Assembly (NCBI GenBank): GCA_963924555.1
Contig: OZ004591.1
Span: forward strand, 2,480,001-2,544,000
Direction: 5' to 3'
Source of the DNA: Crambe crambe
Taxonomy: Eukaryota > Porifera > Demospongiae > Poecilosclerida > Crambeidae
DNA: 64,000 nt
The position numbers and the translations under genes are program-made. Below are positions 22,569 through 31,858 of this stretch, in pieces (positions within the stretch are counted from its first letter, which is position 1; each line of letters starts with the position of its first letter). Under the pieces are notes generated by a model. That model was not told where the DNA came from and did not search any database. It worked only from the letters and a program-made list of their open reading frames with translations.

Positions 22569-23431
22569 GGTGAGATGATACAGTTTCTCTAGATTGTTTA
22601 TCATTTCCTTTAATGTGCAGCTCAAGATATGTCACAGAGTTGATATGCTCAGTGAATTGAGGCAAATATGAACAAACACTTGACACTCACCATGCATAAT
22701 ACCCACACACTTTGTAGCACACTCCATTATGCATTGATTTATTGTATTCTATAATGCACTTTTCTATAGTTTCTATAATAACTGTATTAATTTTTTTCAC
22801 TAACTTCCTTATGAAAATATCCACTAGCTTGACTTTTCTGTGCGACTCTATGAAATTATCTTTACCAAATCAGATCATAATTGCTATACATGTAGACCCT
22901 TAATGTTTCAGCTGTGACTCTGAGGATCTTTTATTGGAAGACTAAGCAGTAGCTAGGACTATCATATGTTGTATTATGTTTAAACTGTGCGTATGAGCAG
23001 TAAAATTATTGTCTCCTCAATCCCAGCCCTTGGGAAGATTGTTGCAGAAAGCTTTGCCTACATAAGGTAAAGATCGTGAATTCGATATTGTAATCTTGCT
23101 GGTTTACTGATGTTGTTTTCATTATAACGTCCCCTACCTAATAGCTAGAAGCATCGATTAAGAAGTTGAAGTTACTGCTGGTGAAGACCTGTTAGCAAAG
23201 AAATGCAGGGATCGGAGAAAAGATGATATCTCTACCAGTCCAGTGAAGATGGTAAGTTCTGCCAAAAGTCCGCGTGTCTCTAGATCATAGATATACTATG
23301 ATTAGATCGTAGTTAGTAAGGTGGTGTTGTGCTAGTTCCTGAGGTCAATGAATAGGGGAAGTTTGGAGTATTCTTCCTTTCCCTTTTGTATTTTTGTGAT
23401 CACAGCATTTTTTCTAAGTTTCAATCATTAA
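22569..23431 (+). pseudogene. Downstream flank with a broken small exon
   Basis: This matches 60762-61640 of copy B. An exon remnant at 23149-23251 corresponds to 61377-61447. In A, extra bases after the acceptor put a stop in the frame that B keeps open (GEDLLAKKC, then ISPVKM). No other gene is seen. Confidence 0.55.
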
Positions 23432-23599
23432 GGCCAGACCAACACGAGTATAGGCTTCCAGAAAAGTGACCCGGGTGGCAGGGATAATTTTATAAACATT
23501 ATACACAAAGTGACCCAAGGAACAATTTTTTTATACATACACAGAAAGCATTAATTTTCAGTCAAGAAAAAAACCAAAAAAACAACAACAAAATACTAG

Positions 23600-24649
23600 T
23601 CCAGAGTCTTTCTTTTTTTTGAAATATTACTGACAGCTCCCCATGTGTGGAGTTCCTTTCCATCGCGGCACAGGAAACATATTGGCCTTACAACCTGTTT
23701 TCGTTGTTTCAAATCACGAACCACTTCAGGGTTCTCCCCAGGATTTATTAAAGGCATAGGGGCAAGACTGGCAAGACCACCATATAATTATCATGAAGAG
23801 TGTTCTGAGATGGCTCCAGGTATAAAAGCCAGCCACCAGTAAGGCACAGTGGCAAGATATAAGGCATAGCTGAAGGCATAGTGGCAAGACAGAAGGTATA
23901 GGGGAAAGAACTGAAGGCATAGTGGCAAGATATAAGGCATAGGGGGAAGAACTGAAGGCATAGGGGCCCATTATGCCTTAAGATGCCTGGGGAGAACCCT
24001 GCACTTCATCTTCCACTAGTGTTTCTTCGGGACCACCACAATGTGAACGAACTGATGGAAAGTTTGCTGTACAAGTACTGTAATACTGAGGTTCAACAGG
24101 ATCTTGGCAAGTATCTTGGAATCTCTCACCAACAGTACTGACAATGTCTGAAGTCCAACCTATATTCATAGCAGCTAGAACTTCAATCAAGGCATATCTC
24201 AACCTCTGGTCTCCATGAAGTTTATCTCCTTCAATCTTAGCAGGTAATCTTTTCTCACGTTGAGATGCCATGAGAACAGTGAAGGCATTCCTTGATTGTG
24301 GTTCTTCATATTTTACTGATGAACAAGAAAATTGCTGATAAATCTATAAAGATATAATTATGGGTTTGAAACGTTCTACAAGACCAGTTAACTATATATA
24401 GCTAATGACCTGCATAATTGGAGCACTCAATGGCACCATATGGTTCTGAGATGCATCACTATTATAAATTAGAACTTTTTGAACCTGAGCTTCACAACTT
24501 TCACCAGATAACGTTCTTTCTAAAACAGATCCAAACGTATCTACAGAGCTAGCAAGTATTACAGTAGAGGGAAGCAAAAGTGTGTTACCCCTTCTCGCCT
24601 CGACACTCAACCAGCAACTATTAACAGCCATTTTCGAAATTTCACACAT
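23600..24649 (-). CDS. Uncharacterised two-exon gene inside the 1.3 kb transposon, interrupted
   Basis: Exon 1 is 24649-24410 (start MCEISKMAVNSCWLSVEARR, ending APIMQ). Exon 2 begins at 24343 (IYQQFSCSS, through MASQREKRLPAKIEGDK and RLRYALIEVLAAMNIGW) and runs to 24007, where a 275-bp MITE interrupts it. Past the MITE the same frame resumes (VVRDLKQRKQVVRPICFLCR), with a possible zinc-binding CxxC. The splice sites (CAG/GTCATT and TTTATAG/A) and the phase agree. I do not recognise the protein. Its place between the inverted ends suggests an accessory gene of the element. The MITE makes this copy unlikely to be functional. Confidence 0.55.
23727..24001. mobile_element. 275-bp MITE with 16-bp perfect inverted ends
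   Basis: The ends are CAGGGTTCTCCCCAGG and its exact inverse complement. The target duplication CACTT is exact (23722-23726 and 24002-24006). The interior is a minisatellite of about 30-bp units (AAGGCATAGTGGCAAGATAT and variants). It is the second 5-bp-duplication family of this window that begins with CAGGG. Confidence 0.85.
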
Positions 24650-24796
24650 GCATTCCTTTTGATCACGTGACTAAAATGATGATGTCATTTTTACATTTAT
24701 AAATGAAAAATAATTAAACCCGGCGGACTCGTGAAGCAACATTTCAAGTTGGTCTGACCTAAGTGGCTAATAATGATATTTCAATTTCGTTTGCAG

Positions 24797-24905
24797 AACA
24801 AATGCTGAGTCTGTATGAAATATGAAATGATGTTGAAGAAGGATGCCACGATGATGGAGATTAATCCCATAGTAGAGACACTGGACACCTCATGGAAGAA
24901 AAGAG
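24797..24905 (+). pseudogene. Exon-like module M, copy 1
   Basis: Bounded by TTTGCAG and a GTTAGT donor. One frame encodes DATMMEINPIVETLDTSWKK, the core of a module repeated at 26165, 28760, 61685 and the window end. Stops precede the core in this copy. Function unknown. Confidence 0.5.
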
Positions 24906-25189
24906 GTTAGTAAGAAAGATGTATGTAGGATGAGAGGGTGAGAGAAGAGAAGGAAGAAGGGTATGGGAGTAGGAAAGAGACGACTGTGTAACTATGGATA
25001 GGGTGAAGAGGGAAGAGGATTGGAAAAGAAGTGGGATGTGTGTGTGAAAATGAGAGTGAGGGAGAGAGGAGTGTGTGGGATGGATAAGAACAGAGGATGT
25101 GAGGTGTGTAGAAAGAAAAGATATCCTATGGCTGGAAAAAAAAAATTTTTATGACCAAAAAATGATTAAGTGTATAACTGTGGATAGGC

Positions 25190-26130
25190 TTGATTCTATT
25201 ATGCTGGCATAAATGTGGCATAAGAGGTACTCCCTAGCATCAGGCTTAATGAGGTGAATATTAGGACATGACTGGCGAGGTCAAGGAAGCAAGCATGTAA
25301 TGTATGCCTCCATTAAACACTTACTTCAGGTGTATAAAGAGAAAATCCAAATCTACATAATTATGAACAGTAAGATTTAAAATTTCCCACCCCACCTTAG
25401 AAAGTGTTCTAAATGGAGCCCTGAATGGGATTCCCTCTTTTGTTCTTTTTCAACCACTTTTAGTCTGGTGTATGTATAGGGTGATTTGTGGAAGTGCCTG
25501 GGGCTGGCTGCGCCAGACTAAGTGGCTCATGAGACTAGGATTAGAAATGGAGTAACAATGGTGGCGTATCTATTCTCCCAGTCATGTGACTGATCATGTA
25601 ACTCATGCCCACTGCTGGACTGGGCTTTATTTGGAAGTCTGATTTTACCTACCTATTTTATGTATCTTGCTGGTACAGTGTACCTATCTATGGTGTAACC
25701 TTGGTTATCCACACCTCCTTTATCCAGAACCTATATGTGACGATAGTTCCAGGTCTTTTCAATTAGCCATATCTTAAACATGCCGATGAAATGACTTGAA
25801 ATTTCTGTCATGTGTTCGATGTATTATTTCACCCTCAAGGTGACTAGTTACGAGTCCTGGAGAGCTGAAGTGGGTACATCTTTCTCTGAGGGATTGGTCT
25901 CAGGAAGATGATCGTGTCAATATTCCAGGGTCACATTACAGTCCCCATGGTGATATTTATATAGAAGAGGACACTCCATCAGAGATGTGCAAGGAAGGAG
26001 TGGACATAGTAAATGGTGAGTGATTTTATCATCCTTGTGGAGATCACTACCATACTTGTAGGCACACAGTGAACATGTCAATGGATAGACACTGAAGGTC
26101 CATTCATACTGTATACCGTATGGCTGGATA
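25190..26130 (+). repeat. Repeated unit U, copy 1
   Basis: About 0.95 kb, nearly identical to 62012-62910 and more distantly to 27185-28290. Each contains the phrase CTGCTGGACTGGGCTTTATT, a ggctggctgcgccagactaag stretch (missing in copy 2) and exon-like module N. The high identity to the 62-kb copy extends the large duplication beyond the Death-domain gene. Confidence 0.85.
25840..26015 (+). CDS. Exon-like module N, copy 1 (unknown gene family)
   Basis: Flanked by CTCAAG and GTGAGT. One frame stays open throughout: LVTSPGELKWVHLSLRDWSQ, then EDDRVNIPGSHYSPHGDIYI and EEDTPSEMCKEGVDIVNG. Copies at 28016-28198 and 62663-62838 keep related frames, and shorter relatives containing FSLRDWS lie at 29233 and near 32830. 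I do not recognise the family. Repetition with conserved splice borders suggests a real but rapidly duplicating gene. Confidence 0.5.
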
Positions 26131-26164
26131 TTTCCAAGGATTAATTATGATTTGGTTATATTAG

Positions 26165-26330
26165 GTTGCGGAACAAATGCCGAGTCTGTATTGAATGTGA
26201 AATGATGTTGAAGAAGGATGCCACGATGATGGAGATTAATCCCATGGTAGAGACACTGGACACCTCATGGAAGAAAAGAGGTACATACGAGGAAATTGGA
26301 ATAAGCATTGCTAAACTCATAAGGAGAGAG
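26165..26330 (+). CDS. Exon-like module M, copy 2 (open, extended)
   Basis: Open from the acceptor TATTAG to the donor GAGAG/GTATGT: RNKCRVCIECEMMLKKDAT, then MMEINPMVETLDTSWKKRG and TYEEIGISIAKLIRRE. The last part, including EEIGISIAK, resembles RRP1 exon 4 (EELAVNIAKIIHIFEIKE), hinting at fusion of a module with RRP1-derived sequence. No known domain recognised. Confidence 0.45.
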
Positions 26331-28015
26331 GTATGTTTGATGATAGGATGAGAGAGGGGAAGGAAGAAGGGTATGGGAGTAGGAAAGAGGCGACTGTGTA
26401 ACTATGGAGAAGGTGAAGAGGGAGGATGGTTGGAAAAGAAGTAAGATGTGTGTGTGCAGATGAGAATGAGGGAGAGAGGAGTGTGTGGGATGGATAAGAA
26501 CAGAGGATGTGAGGTGTGCGGAAAGAAAAGATACCCAATGACTGGAAAAAAAATTTTGTGACCAAAAAATCACTAAAACACGATTAAGTGTATAGCTGTA
26601 GATATGCTGGCATAAATAGTGGCATAAGAGGTGTAGGAGTGCGGGTCCTCATATAACTGGGCCCCACAGGCCCTTAATCACTGGGGATATATGGGGACGA
26701 GCATAGTGATTTAGGGACCCTCAGATTTGTCAATTGTTGTTATTATAAATAACAAGAGACAACAATACAGCTTTAATTAGTTATAATCATAGAAGAATGA
26801 TAGTCAATGTCCAAATCAAATGTAGTTGGTATTTGTTCATGCCTTTTTATGATACCATTAATAGGACAAAATGCTGTATCTTCTTGGCCACTCCACTCTG
26901 GCATTTTTATACATTTACAGAAGAGCTTCATCTTCATCGTTGTTGATGCAATGTGTAGCTATGGTATGTCTCTGTACTCTGATCATATCTAGTATGCATT
27001 GTAGAATAGCTAATGCATTTTCTCAATTGACTTCAGTTGCCCAGCTTCATGCTGCACCATTAGCCTTGGTTTCTTCTTTCCGATTATTATAACGAAGGTG
27101 ACCAGCATCAGTACTTTATGGACCCCATGGGGGCTCTATTTCACTAGTGATGTGGGGATGGGGTCCCTAAAAATAGGGGACTCCTTAGCATCAGGCTTAA
27201 TGAGGTGAATATTAGGGCATGACTGGCAAGGTCAAGGAAGCAAGCATGTAATGTATGCCTCCATTTAACACTTCAAGTGTATGTAGAGAAAAATTAACCT
27301 TTTCCAAATCTACATAATTATGAACAGTAAAATTAAAAATTTCCCACTAATCCTCCGCCCCTTTATTGTCTAGAGCACTGATTTTTCCCATCCTTATAAA
27401 GTGTTCTAAATGGAGCCCTGAATGGGATTCCCTCTTTTGTTCTTTTTCAAGTCCACTTTTAGTCTGTTGTATGTATCCTGTATGAGTGGATCAATTCCAT
27501 GTGTATGATTGGTGACAAATTTAATGATGATCTGTGTACAATATCTGAACCCACTTTCTGTACTCTATGCTCCTCTTATGAGACCAGCTTTGTGGCTTCT
27601 ATGACACATGCATTATATTACCCTCTATCTATTCTCCTAGTCATGTGACTGATCATGTAACTCATGCCCCAGAGGAGGTCCGACATCCGGGTGTCAATAT
27701 GCATATCAGCAAATTAGCATCACGTGGTGAGTATTGAATTGAATTGACACCCGGGTGTCGGACCTCCTCTGCTCATGCCCACTGCTGGACTGGGCTTTAT
27801 TTGGAAGTCTGATTTTACCTATTATGTGTCTTGCTGGTACAGTGTACCATAGATGGTAGAGCACTCTACTATCTATGGTGTAACCTTGGTGATCCACACC
27901 TCCTTTATCCAGAACCTATATGTGACGATAGTTCCAGATCTTTTCAATTAGCCACATCTTAAACATGCTGACGAAATGACTTCAAATTTCTGTCATGTAT
28001 TATTTCACCCTCAAG
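26331..28015. other. Intermodule sequence
   Basis: It contains an AG-rich stretch after module M that is also found after copies 1 and 3 (GGGAGTAGGAAAGA-type). Then follow about 570 bases unique to this position, and then unit U copy 2. No gene is supported in the unique part. Confidence 0.4.
27670..27771. mobile_element. 102-bp palindromic MITE
   Basis: The left arm CAGAGGAGGTCCGACATCCG continues GGTGTCAAT, and its inverse complement closes the element with one mismatch in about 29 bp. CTCATGCCC stands on both sides (27661-27669 and 27772-27780), giving an 8- or 9-bp target duplication. The other two copies of unit U lack it, so the empty site is visible. Confidence 0.88.
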
Positions 28016-28198
28016 GCAACTAGTTATGAGTCCTGGAGAGCTGAAGTGGGTACATCTTTTCTCTGAGGGATTGGTCTCAGGAAGATGATCGTGTCAGTAT
28101 TCCAGGGTCACATTACAGTCCCCATGGTGATATTTATATAGAAGAGGACACTCCATCAGAGATGTACAAGGAAGGAGTGGACATAGTAAATGTTAATG
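28016..28198 (+). CDS. Exon-like module N, copy 2
   Basis: Begins after CTCAAG and ends at ATG/GTGAGT. The second half keeps the frame of copy 1 (YSPHGDIYIEEDTPSEMYKE, GVDIVNVNG). One extra T in the TCTTTTCTC stretch shifts the first half, so this copy is probably impaired. Confidence 0.4.
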
Positions 28199-28759
28199 GT
28201 GAGTGATTTCATCATCCTTGTGGAGATCACTACCATACTTGTCACAGTGTACACTGAAGGTCCATTCATACTGTTTACCATAATGGCTGGATATAATTTC
28301 CAAGGATTAAAGGTTTTATGATTTGGTTTGATTTCTTATTCACCATCAGTTATGGATGAGTACATTCCTTTAATTATGGTCGTACTTTTTCTAAGTGTTC
28401 CGGCCATTGTTGGTTTGGTATCTCCTACCTACTCTGTTTATCTACTGAGCAATGAGCATGCTCACTGCTGGACTGGGCTTTATTTAGAAGTCTGCTTGTG
28501 ATACTTGTGTGGTAAGGTGGGGTAGTACATGCAAGTGTATAATGTACAACAAGTTCCACTGTACACTGACTCATTTCATTCAGAAATGTCCAGTTTGGTG
28601 GTCATGTTCAATGCTTGCTTGCTGGACATTCACATCCACACAAACAACATAGTCACTAGATTGTCAATGCTGTCACCAAATTTCAGCCAAGTAATCATGA
28701 GTTATGTCATGGAGATCTAAAGTGGCTTGTGTCTTATATTTGATTTCTGTCTCTTTCAG

Positions 28760-28861
28760 GCGCAGAACAAATGCTGGGTCTGTGTGAAGTGGAGAAGGAT
28801 GCTACAATGATGGAGATCAATCCCATGGTGGAGACACTGGACTCCTCAGGGAAGAAAAGAG
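28760..28861 (+). CDS. Exon-like module M, copy 3
   Basis: Open from CTTTCAG to GTATGC: AEQMLGLCEVEKDATMMEIN, then PMVETLDSSGKKR. Here the frame upstream of the shared core is open, unlike in copy 1. Unknown function. Confidence 0.45.
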
Positions 28862-29232
28862 GTATGCATGTAGCTAGCATGACATCACATGTACTTGGAC
28901 AACTGATGGGAAAGAGATAAGAGATGGGGCAGGGGGTAGGGATGATAAAAAATTTTATTTCATGGTAAAAGTCACCCTTGGGGCTGACCAAAGTGGCTGC
29001 TATGCAGAGGTGGCCCCTTTACACAGTAACTTCCAATATATCGGGTTCTGTCTTGGAGACTTCATTTGACTTGACCTACGTAGTTGCTGACTCACAGTCA
29101 GGGGTTGTATAATTATGCAGTACAGTTACTATAATGCTCCCTACACTCCCTTCATTGTTTAGAGCTCTAATTTTGCCCCTCCTTAGAAATGTCTCTCCAT
29201 ACAGCCCTGATTGTTTGTCTTCATGATTGCAG

Positions 29233-29365
29233 TGGTGTGTGTGGATGCCAAAGGAGTACAGACAGAACATCTTTTCTCTGAGAGACTGGTCTCGAGAAGA
29301 TCCACACCATGTAGAGGCTGTCCATATGCTGGCATTAATTACATCATCCTCACTGGTTGTCTCAG
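29233..29365 (+). CDS. Exon-like module related to N
   Basis: After TGCAG the alternative frames read VVCVDAKGVQTEHLFSERL or WMPKEYRQNIFSLRDWSRED. The second resembles the KWVHLSLRDWSQEDD part of module N. Degenerate relatives stand at about 32836-32930 and 34592-34690 (each with GATGCCAAAGGAGTACAGAC). Which frame is used is unclear. Confidence 0.35.
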
Positions 29366-29382
29366 TGAGTCTCTCTTTATTG

Positions 29383-29418
29383 TACATACATACATACATA
29401 CATACATACATACATACA
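29383..29418. repeat. (CATA)n microsatellite
   Basis: About nine CATA repeats in a row, directly after the exon-like module. Shorter relatives lie at about 2141-2160 and 42082-42102. Confidence 0.9.
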
Positions 29419-31706
29419 CTGTACAATGGAACCTCTCAATGTGGACTCCCTGAAACACTTGTGTCATCAGGACACTTTTCTCCTTGTCCCATTACAATAC
29501 ACATCTCTACATACGTAAGTAGCTACTAGGCCCACCAGGCACATGTCCACATGGTTTCAGTGACCCTTTACCATATAGGTTTTTTGTTATATGACTGTAG
29601 TTCTCAAGTATCACTTCATAAGTTTGAGTATGTATTCCTCAATCCCATGTTCATGAGCATACAATACTTTGCCAGCTGTACTCCTGGTCTCTCAATCCCC
29701 TTAATTTTGTCCCCATAGAAATTTTACAAGCGTTGATCCCCACCAGATACATAGGTATGTAGTGTGTTATGATCCTACTCAGAAAAGTCCTGCCCTCATC
29801 TCCTTATGAATCTTCTCCTTACCAGATACATAGTAATATAGTCCTCCTACTAACTTATGACAATTCCTTTGTATGACTGCTCACATGGACTTGTTGACCT
29901 TTATAGCGTAGCAGATGTCTGGCTCATAATTACTACATCCACACACTTCTATGGCCACCTAATGATTTATACCTGCCTTGAACCAGTGTAGGACTCTTAC
30001 ATACTTAATTTTTACTGGACCATATGAAATGCCCCTCCCCTCCCCTTCCCCTTTTGAGTGTGTATGTGGCTCCTCTAGGACATAATGCTCATTCTCTGTA
30101 GAGAGAAATTTGTGCTTTTCTATGTAAGTACGAGCAATTAATTCTTTTGGTGTATAGAAATGACCCACTAATCCAGGCTACTATGTCATATTGTCCTATG
30201 AATGGCAATTTGTGTGATTATGCACCGACTGTCAAGAACTTACTGAGTGTGATTTTTAGACCATGCTTCTAACACCATCATTAAGATTGTGAGAAGTGAC
30301 AATGCACAAACCCTCTTCTTGTATAGTTATTCATCTTCTATGTACTGGGGGACACTTACTCCTTGTCTTTTGACATACATAATAATGAATCCTCCCCCAC
30401 CCCTTATTGTCTAGAGACCAGATTTCCCCATCCTTAGAAATGGAGCCCTGAATGAGATTCTCTGATTTCTCTTTTACTATTTTTCATGTGCATAGCTTTC
30501 AGAATGTTATGGAATGAGCATATTGGCTGTACTTCCTGTAAATGACTTCAATGTTCCTTTGTCATCACTGAAATACTTTTGGTTTGGTATCCTGAGCATG
30601 CTCACTGCTGGACTGGGCTTTATTTGGAAGTCTGATTTATGTAAGTATCTTGCTGTTTGTGCTTCTGAAGTGACATAGTTTCATTGTATCAGTGTTTGGT
30701 CTATATTGAAGTATGGTAAAGTGTGACATGCAGTTCATCCATACACTCTACACTGACTCACTTGATCTCCATTGTGAAATCAGCATCGTGGGTTCTGTGT
30801 CACTAGTCTAATATTCTAGTACCCTCTTGTGAGACCAGCGTATCACAAGCATTAGGCAAACTTAACTGTTGTAGTCCTTGGAAAAACTTTTATGACTGAC
30901 AGGGCCAAAAATGTACATGTGAAAGTACCCAGTAAAACACATTTAATTTGTGAAGTAATAACCATTCTAATTGGGTTTTCCCCTGAAAATGTTTGTACAG
31001 TGTCAATACAGTGAAACCTGTCTATAGTTGCCACCCTGGAACTGTCTGGCCAAAGAGAAAAAAATTGCCAACTGTTTAAATGGTTGGAAAATGGCCAGTG
31101 GCCAGTAGTAATTGGGGCAAGCCCCACATTAGTGATGATGACCTTTCACCCTGATATAAATATGTACATATATCGTTGCACGTCTGTCCTGACATTGTAG
31201 TTTATTTCTGTGATGACCTTGGGTAAACTGAGCATGTGTGTTGACCCCACAATGCTTCGCATTTCCCTAGTATTACACACTGGATGTATTATAGTGCACA
31301 CAGTGGAACTGCAGGACTACTTCCAACCCTCTTCATTCAGTAGTTGTGAAAACACTGTATAGTATGTTCTTTCTCATCTCTCATCTGTGTGAGTTCTCAG
31401 GTCACCATGGGATACTTGAACTTTAAAAAATCAACAGTTGTCACAATGTCCCATGCTTGAAGTCTTATCTGCTGTGAGACACTTACATTACCCTCTTGTG
31501 AGACCTGTTATAATTATGTGTATACTCCATTATGAAACGTTTCTCTGATAGTATCACCCTCTTGTGAAACCAGTTCCATCATGTTTACCCACCAGGATTA
31601 TGTGTTCTTGTATGTATAGTCCACATTTTCCAGTGTGCATATTCCCTCTTGCCAGCTTGTGCTCAGTCTTTGTTTGTTTGCTTGTTTATTTGTTTGTTTG
31701 GACAGC
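29419..31706. other. Module-family spacer
   Basis: No complete exon can be supported. The stretch repeats phrases found at 31.9, 34.7 and 37.1 kb (GGCACATGTCCACATGG; TATGATCCTACTCAGAA; CTGCTGGACTGGGCTTTATT at about 30607). These phrases suggest old tandem duplication of one gene unit. Confidence 0.4.
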
Positions 31707-31858
31707 ATCCATAGATATGTCATTGTGTATGTGCATAAGAGCTGGACCAGTCAAGTGTTCCTGGTCCATGAACTATATGAAGTGCTGACATTGCATGGAG
31801 ACAATTGTATAAACCTACGTATGTATGTTCATGAGAATTTCAGTCCTCGTGAAAAAGG
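31707..31858 (+). CDS. Exon-like module O
   Basis: After TTGGACAG one frame is open to GAAAAAG/GTATGG: IHRYVIVYVHKSWTSQVFLV, HELYEVLTLHGDNCINLRMY, VHENFSPREK. Its 3' part recurs at about 33640-33690 with an FSPPEK variant, and its 5' part at about 38378-38415. I do not recognise the family. Repetition with a kept donor site supports coding origin. Confidence 0.45.

Larger units (their letters stand above)
1..23300 (+). repeat. Segmental duplication, copy A
   Basis: Copy A of a block that recurs at about 39.95-61.6 kb in the same orientation and gene order (ITPA, RRP1, Kelch, GTPase-ZU5-Death). Base 1 already lies inside it and matches about 40021, so its true left end is outside the window. 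Local offsets between the copies range from about 39.4 to 41.3 kb because of large indels: a 1.56 kb transposon nest, a 1.1 kb loss from RRP1, a 222-bp foldback and others. Long stretches are otherwise almost identical, including introns, so the duplication is fairly recent compared with the divergence of the tandem domains inside the genes. Confidence 0.93.
23432..24759. mobile_element. 1.3 kb DNA transposon with 3-bp target duplication
   Basis: The left end is GGCCAGACCAAC, and the right end on the reverse strand is GGTCAGACCAAC. TAA flanks both sides (23429-23431 and 24760-24762). Copy B reads through this point without an element (about 61650). A 3-bp TAA duplication with GGCC-type ends fits PIF/Harbinger, but no DDE transposase is visible, so the family call is tentative. 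It carries a two-exon minus-strand gene and a nested MITE. Confidence 0.7.
27185..28290 (+). repeat. Repeated unit U, copy 2
   Basis: A diverged copy of the 25190-26130 unit with module N at 28016-28198. It differs by a 102-bp palindromic MITE (27670-27771) and by an internal replacement after the TTTTAGTCTG phrase. Confidence 0.8.

Noticed and set aside
26265-26573. Ser/His/Leu-rich minus-strand frames at 26.3-26.6 and 61.8-62.0 kb
   Set aside because: They come from the AG-rich purine tract read on the opposite strand, and the frame differs between copies.
29076-29426. 116-codon minus-strand frame beginning in the CATA repeat
   Set aside because: Its start is repeat-encoded (YVCMYVCMY), and the rest runs antisense to an exon-like module. 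No domain seen.
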